In this document: positions 21,128-27,574 of the stretch, in pieces
Layout: the number at the start of each line of letters is the position of its first letter
How positions within the stretch are numbered: the first letter of the stretch is position 1
Source: Bacteroides ilei
GTDB taxonomy: Bacteria; Bacteroidota; Bacteroidia; Bacteroidales; Bacteroidaceae
Reading direction: 5' to 3'
Assembly (NCBI RefSeq): GCF_900128495.1
Contig: NZ_LT635801.1
Span: 3,312,691-3,376,690, forward strand
Length of the DNA stretch: 64,000 nucleotides
The notes under the pieces: model-generated
Seen by the model: only the letters and a program-made list of their open reading frames with translations
What the model was told of the DNA's origin: nothing
Database searches by the model: none
Translations under genes and position numbers: made by a program

Positions 21128-21934
21128 ATGACCGCATACGAAAGACGCAATCTGTTTGACCGATATAAGCAGGACGCCCTGTTCAGGCAATGGCTGCCTA
21201 CGCTGGGCGTGCTGGCCCGTGCCGGACATGGGGGCGAGGTGGAGGTGTGGCACGAAGTGGAACGGATGCTCCGCCTGCTGGGGCGCGAACCCGAATGGCG
21301 TGAAGCGGAGGTAGAATTTCTTTACACGGAGCTTTGCGAACGTTATCCGTCGGCGCCCGTATTCCGTGCGGCGGTCATGGCGGTTCTCTTTACCTGCCTG
21401 GCCGATGCCACTCCCGCCGCCGACCGTGTACACGAGAATCCGCACGCTCCGGTGTGTGTGGCCATCTGCGTCATGATGGGCGGCGAAAGACGCTTCCATG
21501 CCCTGCTCGACGCCTTTTTCCGGCGTACGAAAGATAACCGCGGCAGGCGGGTGGTGCTTCCGGTAACGGATTACCTGGCCGGTGCGGACGGCGGAGGGAC
21601 GGTAGAACCGGAGGATGCCCCGAAGAAGGCGGAGATCGGTGTGGAGCCGGTGAGGGTGGAAGAAGCGGTCGATGTGGAAATGCTGGAAAATCTGGTGATG
21701 AATGCCTTGGAGCGGGATGATGTGAACAGGCTGAACACCCTGAAGCTCAGGCTGTACGAGCTGAAAAGGCCACATGTAACCAATCCGCTTATAGCTCGCA
21801 TCGACGAGCGGATTTCACTCTTGGCCGGCGGACAGATGGTGACGCAGAACATCTTCCATGCGGGAGCGAACCAGTTTTATAAAAGTAGCCTGCAAAGTCC
21901 GGTGATAGGCAGGACCGAGCGGATAGAACCTTAA
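21128..21934 (+). CDS. Unknown protein, second gene of the operon
   Basis: The 268-residue protein is mostly helical in its first 150 residues (MTAYERRNLFDRYKQDALFR onwards), has a low-complexity linker (ADGGGTVEPEDAPKKAE), then a helical segment NRLNTLKLRLYELKRPHVTN and a short strand-rich tail QNIFHAGANQFYKSSL. That tail resembles the N-terminal VVNNIYGFQFNGCQI of the next protein, which suggests that the two share a small beta motif. No catalytic motif is seen. Function unknown. Confidence 0.8.
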   Translation: MTAYERRNLFDRYKQDALFRQWLPTLGVLARAGHGGEVEVWHEVERMLRLLGREPEWREAEVEFLYTELCERYPSAPVFRAAVMAVLFTCLADATPAADRVHENPHAPVCVAICVMMGGERRFHALLDAFFRRTKDNRGRRVVLPVTDYLAGADGGGTVEPEDAPKKAEIGVEPVRVEEAVDVEMLENLVMNALERDDVNRLNTLKLRLYELKRPHVTNPLIARIDERISLLAGGQMVTQNIFHAGANQFYKSSLQSPVIGRTERIEP

Positions 21935-21946
21935 CAGAAAAACACT

Positions 21947-22489
21947 ATGGATAGTAAAAATGACGGACAACAACCGGTTGTAAACAACATCTACGGCTTC
22001 CAGTTCAACGGTTGCCAGATAACGAACCCTACCTTCCAGACGGTAATGCCCAGCAGTACAGGCGCAGAGAAAACGGAGGCGGACGGGGAGCGGAACGTAA
22101 GCCGTGAACACGATGTAGACCGGGAAAACGGTGTAAGCCGTGAACACAATGTAAGCCGGAAACAAGATGTAGCCCCGGAGCAGGAAGCGGCTTTGCTGGC
22201 GGATGATCTTCTTCCGGAACCGTTGCGTACCGCCGAGGCGCAGGCCCTCTTGGAGCGGATGTGCTCGGCAGGTATTCTGGACGGACGGTGGCAGCCCGTC
22301 GGCCTGTCAATTACCCAGAAGGGCGTGCTCGCCTCGGAGCTGGCCGACAGGCTGGGGATAAAGCACCTGTGGAAAACCTTCGGCGGTTTGTGGCACATGA
22401 ACTCCGAAACCTTGCGGACAGGGTGCGGGAAGTCGATGGACCAGAGGCGTATAAGTGAGTTCAGGGAACGGATCAGGAAGGTGATGTGA
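21947..22489 (+). CDS. Unknown protein, third gene of the operon, with internal repeat
   Basis: The 180-residue protein has three parts: a strand-rich start (VVNNIYGFQFNGCQITNPTF), a repetitive linker (NVSREHDVDRENGVSREHNV and further) encoded by 24-bp-like DNA repeats, and a compact C-terminal domain from about residue 85 (LLERMCSAGILDGRWQPVGL, then TQKGVLASELADRLGIKHLW). The last part looks like a winged-helix or other small helical domain and recurs in Bacteroides accessory proteins. Function unknown. The gene ends the operon. Confidence 0.8.
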   Translation: MDSKNDGQQPVVNNIYGFQFNGCQITNPTFQTVMPSSTGAEKTEADGERNVSREHDVDRENGVSREHNVSRKQDVAPEQEAALLADDLLPEPLRTAEAQALLERMCSAGILDGRWQPVGLSITQKGVLASELADRLGIKHLWKTFGGLWHMNSETLRTGCGKSMDQRRISEFRERIRKVM

Positions 22490-22566
22490 ACGGTAGAGCG
22501 GCAAGAATCAAGTTTATAAAGCACACTATTTTGTTAATGTTCCTTAAAATAGAAGGAAATGGAATA

Positions 22567-22591
22567 AAACTTTTCATTATGCTGCGTTATA
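22567..22591. repeat. 25-bp repeat, copy 1 (second copy at 25397)
   Basis: A 25-bp sequence containing CTTTTCATTATGCTGCGTTA occurs identically at 22567-22591 and 25397-25421, in the same orientation, both times between genes. It may be part of a larger decayed repeated element. Confidence 0.85.
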
Positions 22592-22733
22592 TATTCGACA
22601 CTTCAATCATAGCACCGGCAGATATGGTTAACCTTTCCCTATGCCGGGGTTTGTACCGTGATGAAGATTATTGAAAATATTTTAAAACACTGAATAGAGA
22701 AAGATGAAATAGCAGAAAATCAAGATAATTTCG

Positions 22734-22741
22734 TAAATTTG
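22734..22741 (+). promoter_or_regulatory. -7 element of the toxin-antitoxin operon
   Basis: TAAATTTG fits TAnnTTTG about 36 nt before the antitoxin start codon. No clear -33 element is visible. Confidence 0.45.
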
Positions 22742-22776
22742 CCACACAAAGATTCTAACCATTCATTCATTTTATC

Positions 22777-23358
22777 ATGGCACATGTTCAAGCACTGACT
22801 CATGATGATATCCTCAAGCTGAAGGCTATTGTCCTCTATATCGTCAACCAATGCGGAACCGTCGATATTTTCCATATCCTGAAGATTCTGTATTTTGCTG
22901 ACCGTGCGCATTATGCCGAATGGGGAACCCGGCTTTCAAACGATACCTTTTGTGCCATGGATAACGGTCCTGTGGCTTCGCACCTGTATAATGCTTTGAA
23001 GGACGTAACCGGAAAGGAACCTTTACGTGCGGGATCACCTTTGAAAATGATTTCGGATGCGCTTTATCAGGCCGACCCGTTGTATGAAAACTATGTCTGT
23101 GCCCGTGAAAAGGCGGATATGGATGAATTGTCGGCCTCGGATATCGAGTGTCTGGACCGGTCGATTGCCGAAAATAAAGGTCAGGGTTTCGGTGCGCTCT
23201 CTCAGAAGTCGCATGACCGGGCTTGGCAGGAAGCCTACGCCAGGCAGAAAAATTCGGAGATGGACCCGCTTCTGATGGCCGAAGCAGGAGGAGCTTCGGA
23301 AGAAACGCTTGAGTTTATCAAGGAGAACAGGGAGTTTGACCGGTTGTTGGCTATCTGA
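22777..23358 (+). CDS. SocA/Panacea-domain (DUF4065) antitoxin-like protein
   Basis: The 193-residue protein matches the Panacea domain: LKLKAIVLYIVNQCGTVDIF, HILKILYFADRAHYAEWGTR, then DTFCAMDNGPVASHLYNALK. Such proteins act as antitoxins against diverse toxins encoded next door and often deliver the toxin to a protease or block it directly. The following toxin-like gene starts 10 bp downstream, so the pair forms an operon. No DNA-binding domain is obvious. Confidence 0.85.
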   Translation: MAHVQALTHDDILKLKAIVLYIVNQCGTVDIFHILKILYFADRAHYAEWGTRLSNDTFCAMDNGPVASHLYNALKDVTGKEPLRAGSPLKMISDALYQADPLYENYVCAREKADMDELSASDIECLDRSIAENKGQGFGALSQKSHDRAWQEAYARQKNSEMDPLLMAEAGGASEETLEFIKENREFDRLLAI

Positions 23359-23368
23359 TTTTACGGTT

Positions 23369-23443
23369 ATGGTTTCGTTGAAGGATCTGTTGTCGCAGGA
23401 ATCGAAAGAAAACCTGCTTCAATCAATAGGGAGGGGGATATAA
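23369..23443 (+). pseudogene. N-terminal fragment of the toxin-like gene, separated by a frameshift
   Basis: An ATG at 23369, 10 bp after the antitoxin gene, opens a 24-codon frame (starting MVSLKDLLSQESKENLLQSI) that ends at 23443 just after GGGAGGGGG. One extra G in the final run of five would join it to the downstream frame as GDIIRMKLTTAEGI. The fragment therefore looks like the true N terminus of the 23449-23835 protein. Confidence 0.65.
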
Positions 23444-23448
23444 TCCGT

Positions 23449-23835
23449 ATGAAGCTGACGACGGCTGAAGGTATTACTCCCAAGAATCCGGGCGATACGG
23501 ATCGGAACAAATATTTTGTAGTATTAGGCAAGACCCCCGACGGAGGTCTGATAGGTTTTGTTATAATCAATACCCGTATTAATGAGAAGTTGTCTCCTAA
23601 GCTCAAAGCCCTCCATTATCCGATTTCTTCTTCCAAATATCCTTTTTTGGAAATAAACCGTTTCGTCTTTTGCGGAGATTTGAAGGAAATTTCTTCTGAC
23701 GTCTTTGCCCATCGCTACAAATGTGAAAGTTTCGGTAAAATAGCAGATGATGACATGGAACTGATTATAGCAACCGTTATCCAGTCGGGTAACGTATCGC
23801 CGAAGCGTTTGAAAAAGTTTGGCCTCTTGAAGTAA
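23449..23835 (+). CDS. Toxin-like partner of the Panacea protein, 5' end frameshifted
   Basis: From the ATG at 23449 the frame gives 128 residues: GITPKNPGDTDRNKYFVVLG, then GGLIGFVIINTRINEKLS and a helical C-terminal half. The G-D-I-I-R...K-Y-F-V-V-L-G layout, when the preceding frame is joined, resembles the SH3-like barrel of MazF/PemK endoribonucleases; this is an inference. Position next to a Panacea gene supports a toxin role. As read here, the first about 27 residues are out of frame, so the protein may be inactive, phase-variable at the G run, or affected by a sequencing error. Confidence 0.6.
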   Translation: MKLTTAEGITPKNPGDTDRNKYFVVLGKTPDGGLIGFVIINTRINEKLSPKLKALHYPISSSKYPFLEINRFVFCGDLKEISSDVFAHRYKCESFGKIADDDMELIIATVIQSGNVSPKRLKKFGLLK

Positions 23836-23907
23836 TGACGGCTTGATAATCAGTCATTTTCCCATTCACGTACCATCTACGCTGTATCATCCCGTACCAG
23901 TTCTTTT

Positions 23908-23973
23908 CCCGTACCATACCTTTGCCTTTGTAACCGGAACGGATACCGATTGCCCGATATATGTTAATGAATA
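23908..23973 (+). repeat. Promoter-bearing repeat, copy 1
   Basis: A 66-bp segment is repeated at 25308-25373 with one mismatch, and partly at 26762-26806. It contains a perfect -7 element TACCTTTG (23917-23924) pointing rightward. Its end overlaps the stop codon of the minus-strand barrel gene. Similarity to copy 3 also extends upstream to about 23870. Confidence 0.9.
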
Positions 23974-24539
23974 CGGAATCTGTAACCAAGGGTCAGGGTG
24001 AATGCCAGATTTCTGGCATAGCTGTCATCAAACGGTGAGATGAATCCGTGCTGGCCGGTCAGGTTCAGCAGAATATTGCCGAATTCGGCCCCTATGCCAT
24101 ATTGGAGTCCCAGGTCGGAACGCCTGGCTTTGCCTTCTCCGAAATAATTTGTGCTGACTAACATCCCTTTATCTTCGGTTTTCGTCTTTCCGCCGAGACC
24201 GAAGGCCAGGTAAGGCCCTGCGTTGGCAACGAAATTCACGTTGTCGGATATGGGTACCTTGAAGGCGGCCAGCAACGGGATTTCAAGGTAATGCGCCTTG
24301 GCCTTGATGTGGGATACCTTGTAACCTTTTCCGGTGAACATCAGTCCGGTCTGGAAAGCCCATTTGTTGTTGATCGGGTAGTCCATACCCACGCCTAAGG
24401 CGTATCCCGTTTTCATGCTGGTGGTGTTGTTGGCGTTTACGTTGGCCATCAATATTCCCACTTTGGCGTCGAACCGCACCTGAGAGAATCCTGCCAGGGC
24501 GTAGCCCCCCAATAATAGCGTGAACAATAGTTTCTTCAT
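23964..24539 (-). CDS. Outer-membrane beta-barrel protein (porin family, PorT-like)
   Basis: The 191-residue protein has a Sec signal (MKKLLFTLLLGGYALAGFSQ) and then about eight amphipathic strands with family features VGILMANVN, YLEIPLLAAFKV and AGPYLAFGLGG, ending in the barrel-type LTLGYRFRIH. This is the small 8-stranded barrel family common in Bacteroidota. Function unknown. A transcript from the 23917 promoter element would run antisense into its 3' end. Confidence 0.85.
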   Translation of the reverse strand: MKKLLFTLLLGGYALAGFSQVRFDAKVGILMANVNANNTTSMKTGYALGVGMDYPINNKWAFQTGLMFTGKGYKVSHIKAKAHYLEIPLLAAFKVPISDNVNFVANAGPYLAFGLGGKTKTEDKGMLVSTNYFGEGKARRSDLGLQYGIGAEFGNILLNLTGQHGFISPFDDSYARNLAFTLTLGYRFRIH

Positions 24540-24661
24540 GATCTGTCCGTTTTGGTAAAAGCCCTTGTCCCCGTAGGCTTTTGTTTGTAGATCAGGCGGG
24601 GGACTTCCTCTTTCCGGGGAGGAGCGCCGGGTGGTAATGTGGTGAATGGTTAGATGAATGG

Positions 24662-25198
24662 TTATGGAGTGCCGAGTGTTATGACCGCCAGTGAATAGTT
24701 GTTTTCAATTTGCAGAGGGGTATATGCCCTTCCTTCATATTCTATGCGGTAACATTTGGCCTGTCTCCCGTCTTTAGGTATAAGGCATAAATCCCAATAG
24801 GTTATGAATTCATGTATATCTTCATCTCCAAAAACATAGGGACATTTTATTTGATAAGTGATTTTTCTAAGATCTTGACTTAATGATGTATATGAAGCTG
24901 TCAGTGTGGTACTTATATTCTTGAAAGAAATTATATTCAGGTAGCCTTCGTACTTGATCTGAAACCTGTCGGGCCCTTCCAGCTCTTCTCCGTTTCTGTA
25001 GTTTTTAGGAATTATGTAAAGTTCCCGTACCGTTGACTCATTGATTCCACCCAATAGATTATTACCGGAAGAATCTCTGAAATTGAATGCCAGATTATAA
25101 TAATGCGTATCATTAAACATACGATTACTTTGAAGGTCACAAGATGTTGAACAGGCAATTGCTATAATCAGTAATATCGTATTTATGATTTTCATCAT
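24662..25198 (-). CDS. Hypothetical lipoprotein
   Basis: The 178-residue protein starts with a lipoprotein signal (INTILLIIAIACSTSC, Cys20 or 19 depending on which of two adjacent ATGs is used). The rest is beta-rich and resembles small Bacteroides secreted lipoproteins, but I recognise no domain. Codon use is more AT-rich than in the neighbouring serine hydrolase gene. It precedes the barrel gene on the same strand with a 122-bp gap. Confidence 0.7.
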   Translation of the reverse strand: MMKIINTILLIIAIACSTSCDLQSNRMFNDTHYYNLAFNFRDSSGNNLLGGINESTVRELYIIPKNYRNGEELEGPDRFQIKYEGYLNIISFKNISTTLTASYTSLSQDLRKITYQIKCPYVFGDEDIHEFITYWDLCLIPKDGRQAKCYRIEYEGRAYTPLQIENNYSLAVITLGTP

Positions 25199-25307
25199 GT
25201 CATTTTTAATATTTGGTTACCGTTACGGTTGCTTAAAAGATTATGTAATTGCTAAAAATAGTAAACATAATTCACATATCAAAAATTTATGATGGATTTT
25301 ATTTTTG

Positions 25308-25373
25308 CCCGTACCATACCTTTGCCTCTGTAACCGGAACGGATACCGATTGCCCGATATATGTTAATGAATA
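25308..25373 (+). repeat. Promoter-bearing repeat, copy 2
   Basis: Matches copy 1 at 65 of 66 positions, with TACCTTTG at 25317-25324 pointing rightward into the 3' end of the convergent serine hydrolase gene. No plus-strand gene follows nearby. Confidence 0.9.
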
Positions 25374-25396
25374 TTAAATATCGAACAAAAATAATC

Positions 25397-25421
25397 AAAC
25401 TTTTCATTATGCTGCGTTATA
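25397..25421. repeat. 25-bp repeat, copy 2
   Basis: Identical to 22567-22591. Here it lies 23 bp after copy 2 of the promoter-bearing repeat, in the gap before the serine hydrolase gene. Confidence 0.85.
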
Positions 25422-25448
25422 AGGGTGTATGTATGGCCGAAGTGTCGG

Positions 25449-26618
25449 TTAAATACCCTCGTTTTTTCCCAGTATCTTCATGGCTATATCCATATACCGT
25501 GTGATGTCGGTTGTAATCTCACGGGTATATACGTCGCTACGTTTGCGGCCCAGGCGCACGACGATGGCATCCAGCGCGGGGATGGCGATGATGTATTGCC
25601 CCAGCATCCCGCGCATGTAGGGACAACGCATCCCGCGATAATCCATTATCCACGTTTGGAAGCCGTAGTAACTGAGGGGGTCCTTGCCCCATTGGTCTTT
25701 CAGGTACGAAGCGGGACGCATCATTTCGTCCATATAGGCTTCGGAAACCAGTTGGCGGCCGTGCCAGTTGCCGCGATGCAACAGGAGACTGGCGAAACGG
25801 GCCACGTCACGTGCCGTAGTGTGGAAACAGCAGAAAGCCTTTTCGTCGCCGTCTTTCTTGTCGAGCAACCAGTAGGCATCCCGTTCGGCCTGCATCGGAC
25901 GCCAGAGCTTCTCTTCGGCATAGTCGCTCAGCGTTTGCCCGGTGGCGGCTTCGATGACGAATGCCAGTAGTTGCGTTTCGCCGCTTCGGTAGGAATATTG
26001 CACGCCGGGGCGGTCAACCACTTCCAGGCCGGTTACCAGGTCGTAGAGGTCATTGCCGTAATAGCCGTGTGTGGTGACGGAGAAAAGTGAAGCGTATGCC
26101 TCGTCCCACGCCATGCCGCCGCTCATGGTCAGCAAGTGGCGCAGGGTGACGTCGGCCTGCATCCCTTTCGTATAGGAAGGTATGTAGCGTGATACGGAAT
26201 CGTCCAGACTATGAATTTTCCCTTCGTCGAGGGCGATACCCGTCAGCAGTCCCACGATGGTTTTTGTGGCGGAATAGAGGTTTGAGGTCAGCGTGTCGTT
26301 CCATCCGTCACGGTAGCTTTCGAACAGGATGCTGTCATGCCGGATGACAAGGAATGACACGGTGCGCAGGCTATCCAGGTAGTGCGCGTCATCCTCTGCC
26401 AGTGGGTAGCGGTTATAGTCGGCCGAGAGGGGCCAGTGCCACACGTCAGCGGGATTATGGTGTACCGTATGCCGGTGAAAAGTTTCCAGGTCGTCGATGA
26501 CGGGCATCCAGTGGATGAGTGCCTGACGGGCGTAATAGGGCAGGGAGGCATACACCACACCAATCACTACAACCAGGGCGATGAGCAGGCGGATGATGTT
26601 TTTCTTCTTCTTTTTCAT
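25449..26618 (-). CDS. Serine hydrolase of the beta-lactamase (class C-like) family
   Basis: The 389-residue protein has an N-terminal membrane anchor (IIRLLIALVVVIGVVYASL) after a run of lysines, then a penicillin-binding-protein/class C fold. The nucleophile motif is SATK (Ser116, Lys119) in NLYSATKTIVGLLTGIA; the second motif is YSYRSGE. The LRHLLTMSGGMAWDE segment is also typical. It acts outside the inner membrane, as an esterase or D-amino acid/peptide hydrolase; the substrate cannot be told. It stands alone, convergent with nothing but repeats on its 3' side. Confidence 0.88.
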   Translation of the reverse strand: MKKKKKNIIRLLIALVVVIGVVYASLPYYARQALIHWMPVIDDLETFHRHTVHHNPADVWHWPLSADYNRYPLAEDDAHYLDSLRTVSFLVIRHDSILFESYRDGWNDTLTSNLYSATKTIVGLLTGIALDEGKIHSLDDSVSRYIPSYTKGMQADVTLRHLLTMSGGMAWDEAYASLFSVTTHGYYGNDLYDLVTGLEVVDRPGVQYSYRSGETQLLAFVIEAATGQTLSDYAEEKLWRPMQAERDAYWLLDKKDGDEKAFCCFHTTARDVARFASLLLHRGNWHGRQLVSEAYMDEMMRPASYLKDQWGKDPLSYYGFQTWIMDYRGMRCPYMRGMLGQYIIAIPALDAIVVRLGRKRSDVYTREITTDITRYMDIAMKILGKNEGI

Positions 26619-26761
26619 AGGGATATGTTTTCATCGGAACATGCTTCCATGGGGATTCCATAAGGCTATGTTTCCACAAACTTAATAAAAATCTCTGGAA
26701 CGTCCTTCTTTTTCCCGTACCACCTACGCCGTACCATCCCCGTAGCAGTTTTTTATTTTCC

Positions 26762-26806
26762 CCCTACCATACCTTTGCCTCTGTAACCGGAACAGATACC
26801 GGTTGC
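26762..26806 (+). promoter_or_regulatory. Promoter-bearing repeat, copy 3, before the 26854 operon
   Basis: Carries TACCTTTG at 26770-26777 and about 40 bp of similarity to copies 1 and 2. Here a plus-strand gene starts 77 bp downstream, so this copy is probably the real promoter of the 26854-30514 operon. Confidence 0.7.
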
Positions 26807-26853
26807 GGGGGCATTTCGTTTTGTATGCCTCCAACCTCTAAAATAATGGAACT

Positions 26854-27138
26854 ATGAAAAAACTGATGAAGGTGCTCAGGCAGGGCGAAGCGTTTGCCGT
26901 GCAGAGTCAGAAGGCCGAGGGCGGACAGGTGATGAAGTGTAACATCGTGTTGCAGGAACTGGGCGGAAAGTACGAAGATTCTTATGTGGCGGTGATGCTG
27001 GGAAGCCTGGCTTCGTGCCGGTTTTATGCGGGCGACCTGGTGTATGCCGCACTCCGTTTCCAGACGCGCGAGTATAACGGACAGGTGTTTCAGGACATCC
27101 TGGTGCAGGACCTTGTGAAAATGAACGCTATCGGTTGA
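26854..27138 (+). CDS. Small protein, possibly OB-fold (DUF3127-like)
   Basis: The 94-residue protein is beta-rich (NIVLQELGGKYEDSYVAVML, GDLVYAALRFQTREYNGQVF, then QDILVQDLVKM). The order strand-strand-GDLV...REYNGQ.F.DI resembles DUF3127 and other small OB-fold single-strand-binding-like proteins. It heads an operon with a primase-like gene, which fits a DNA-processing role, but the assignment is tentative. Confidence 0.6.
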   Translation: MKKLMKVLRQGEAFAVQSQKAEGGQVMKCNIVLQELGGKYEDSYVAVMLGSLASCRFYAGDLVYAALRFQTREYNGQVFQDILVQDLVKMNAIG

Positions 27139-27196
27139 AGCTTTATGAAACCGCGTGAAAATGCTGATTGGTTGAATCTTTTAAAAACGGAATCGT

Positions 27197-27520
27197 ATGG
27201 AACTGACTATTCAATTGAGCGACAAGATTTATGAACGGCTCCTTTCTACCGGTAGCCGTATTCAGGGAACCATCGGGCTGACGAGCCCCCATGCCGGGAA
27301 TTTCAATGAACACGTGCGGCATACCGACGCCGACGGGGGGATAGGTGCCCGGTACATCCGCCTGCGCCACGGAAGGGCTACGGTCAATGAAAAACGGGTG
27401 TGCCTCTCGCTACGCATCAGTCTGGACGAGGCGAATATCATCCCTTCGGAGGCCATCGAGGTGGAGAGCCGGCAGGCCAGTAATTTCGTGGACGAGGCGC
27501 TGTATCTGATCAACGGCTGA
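27197..27520 (+). CDS. Hypothetical protein of the primase operon
   Basis: A 107-residue soluble protein without recognisable motif. It is basic in the middle (GARYIRLRHGRATVNEKRVC) and ends EVESRQASNFVDEALYLING. It lies between the OB-fold-like gene and the primase-like gene with 58- and 54-bp gaps. I cannot name a family. Confidence 0.65.
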   Translation: MELTIQLSDKIYERLLSTGSRIQGTIGLTSPHAGNFNEHVRHTDADGGIGARYIRLRHGRATVNEKRVCLSLRISLDEANIIPSEAIEVESRQASNFVDEALYLING

Positions 27521-27574
27521 TGCCGGGAAATGTAGAATCTTGTCGGTTGACTCACAAAAAAATAATGATCAAGT

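Noticed and set aside
20345..21775. A 476-codon minus-strand frame opposite the unknown three-gene operon
   Set aside because: It spans two well-spaced plus-strand genes with coding-like composition and looks like an antisense shadow.
22486..22674. A 62-codon plus-strand frame between the unknown operon and the antitoxin gene
   Set aside because: It overlaps the preceding stop region and the 25-bp intergenic repeat, and has no signal, motif or ribosome-binding site.
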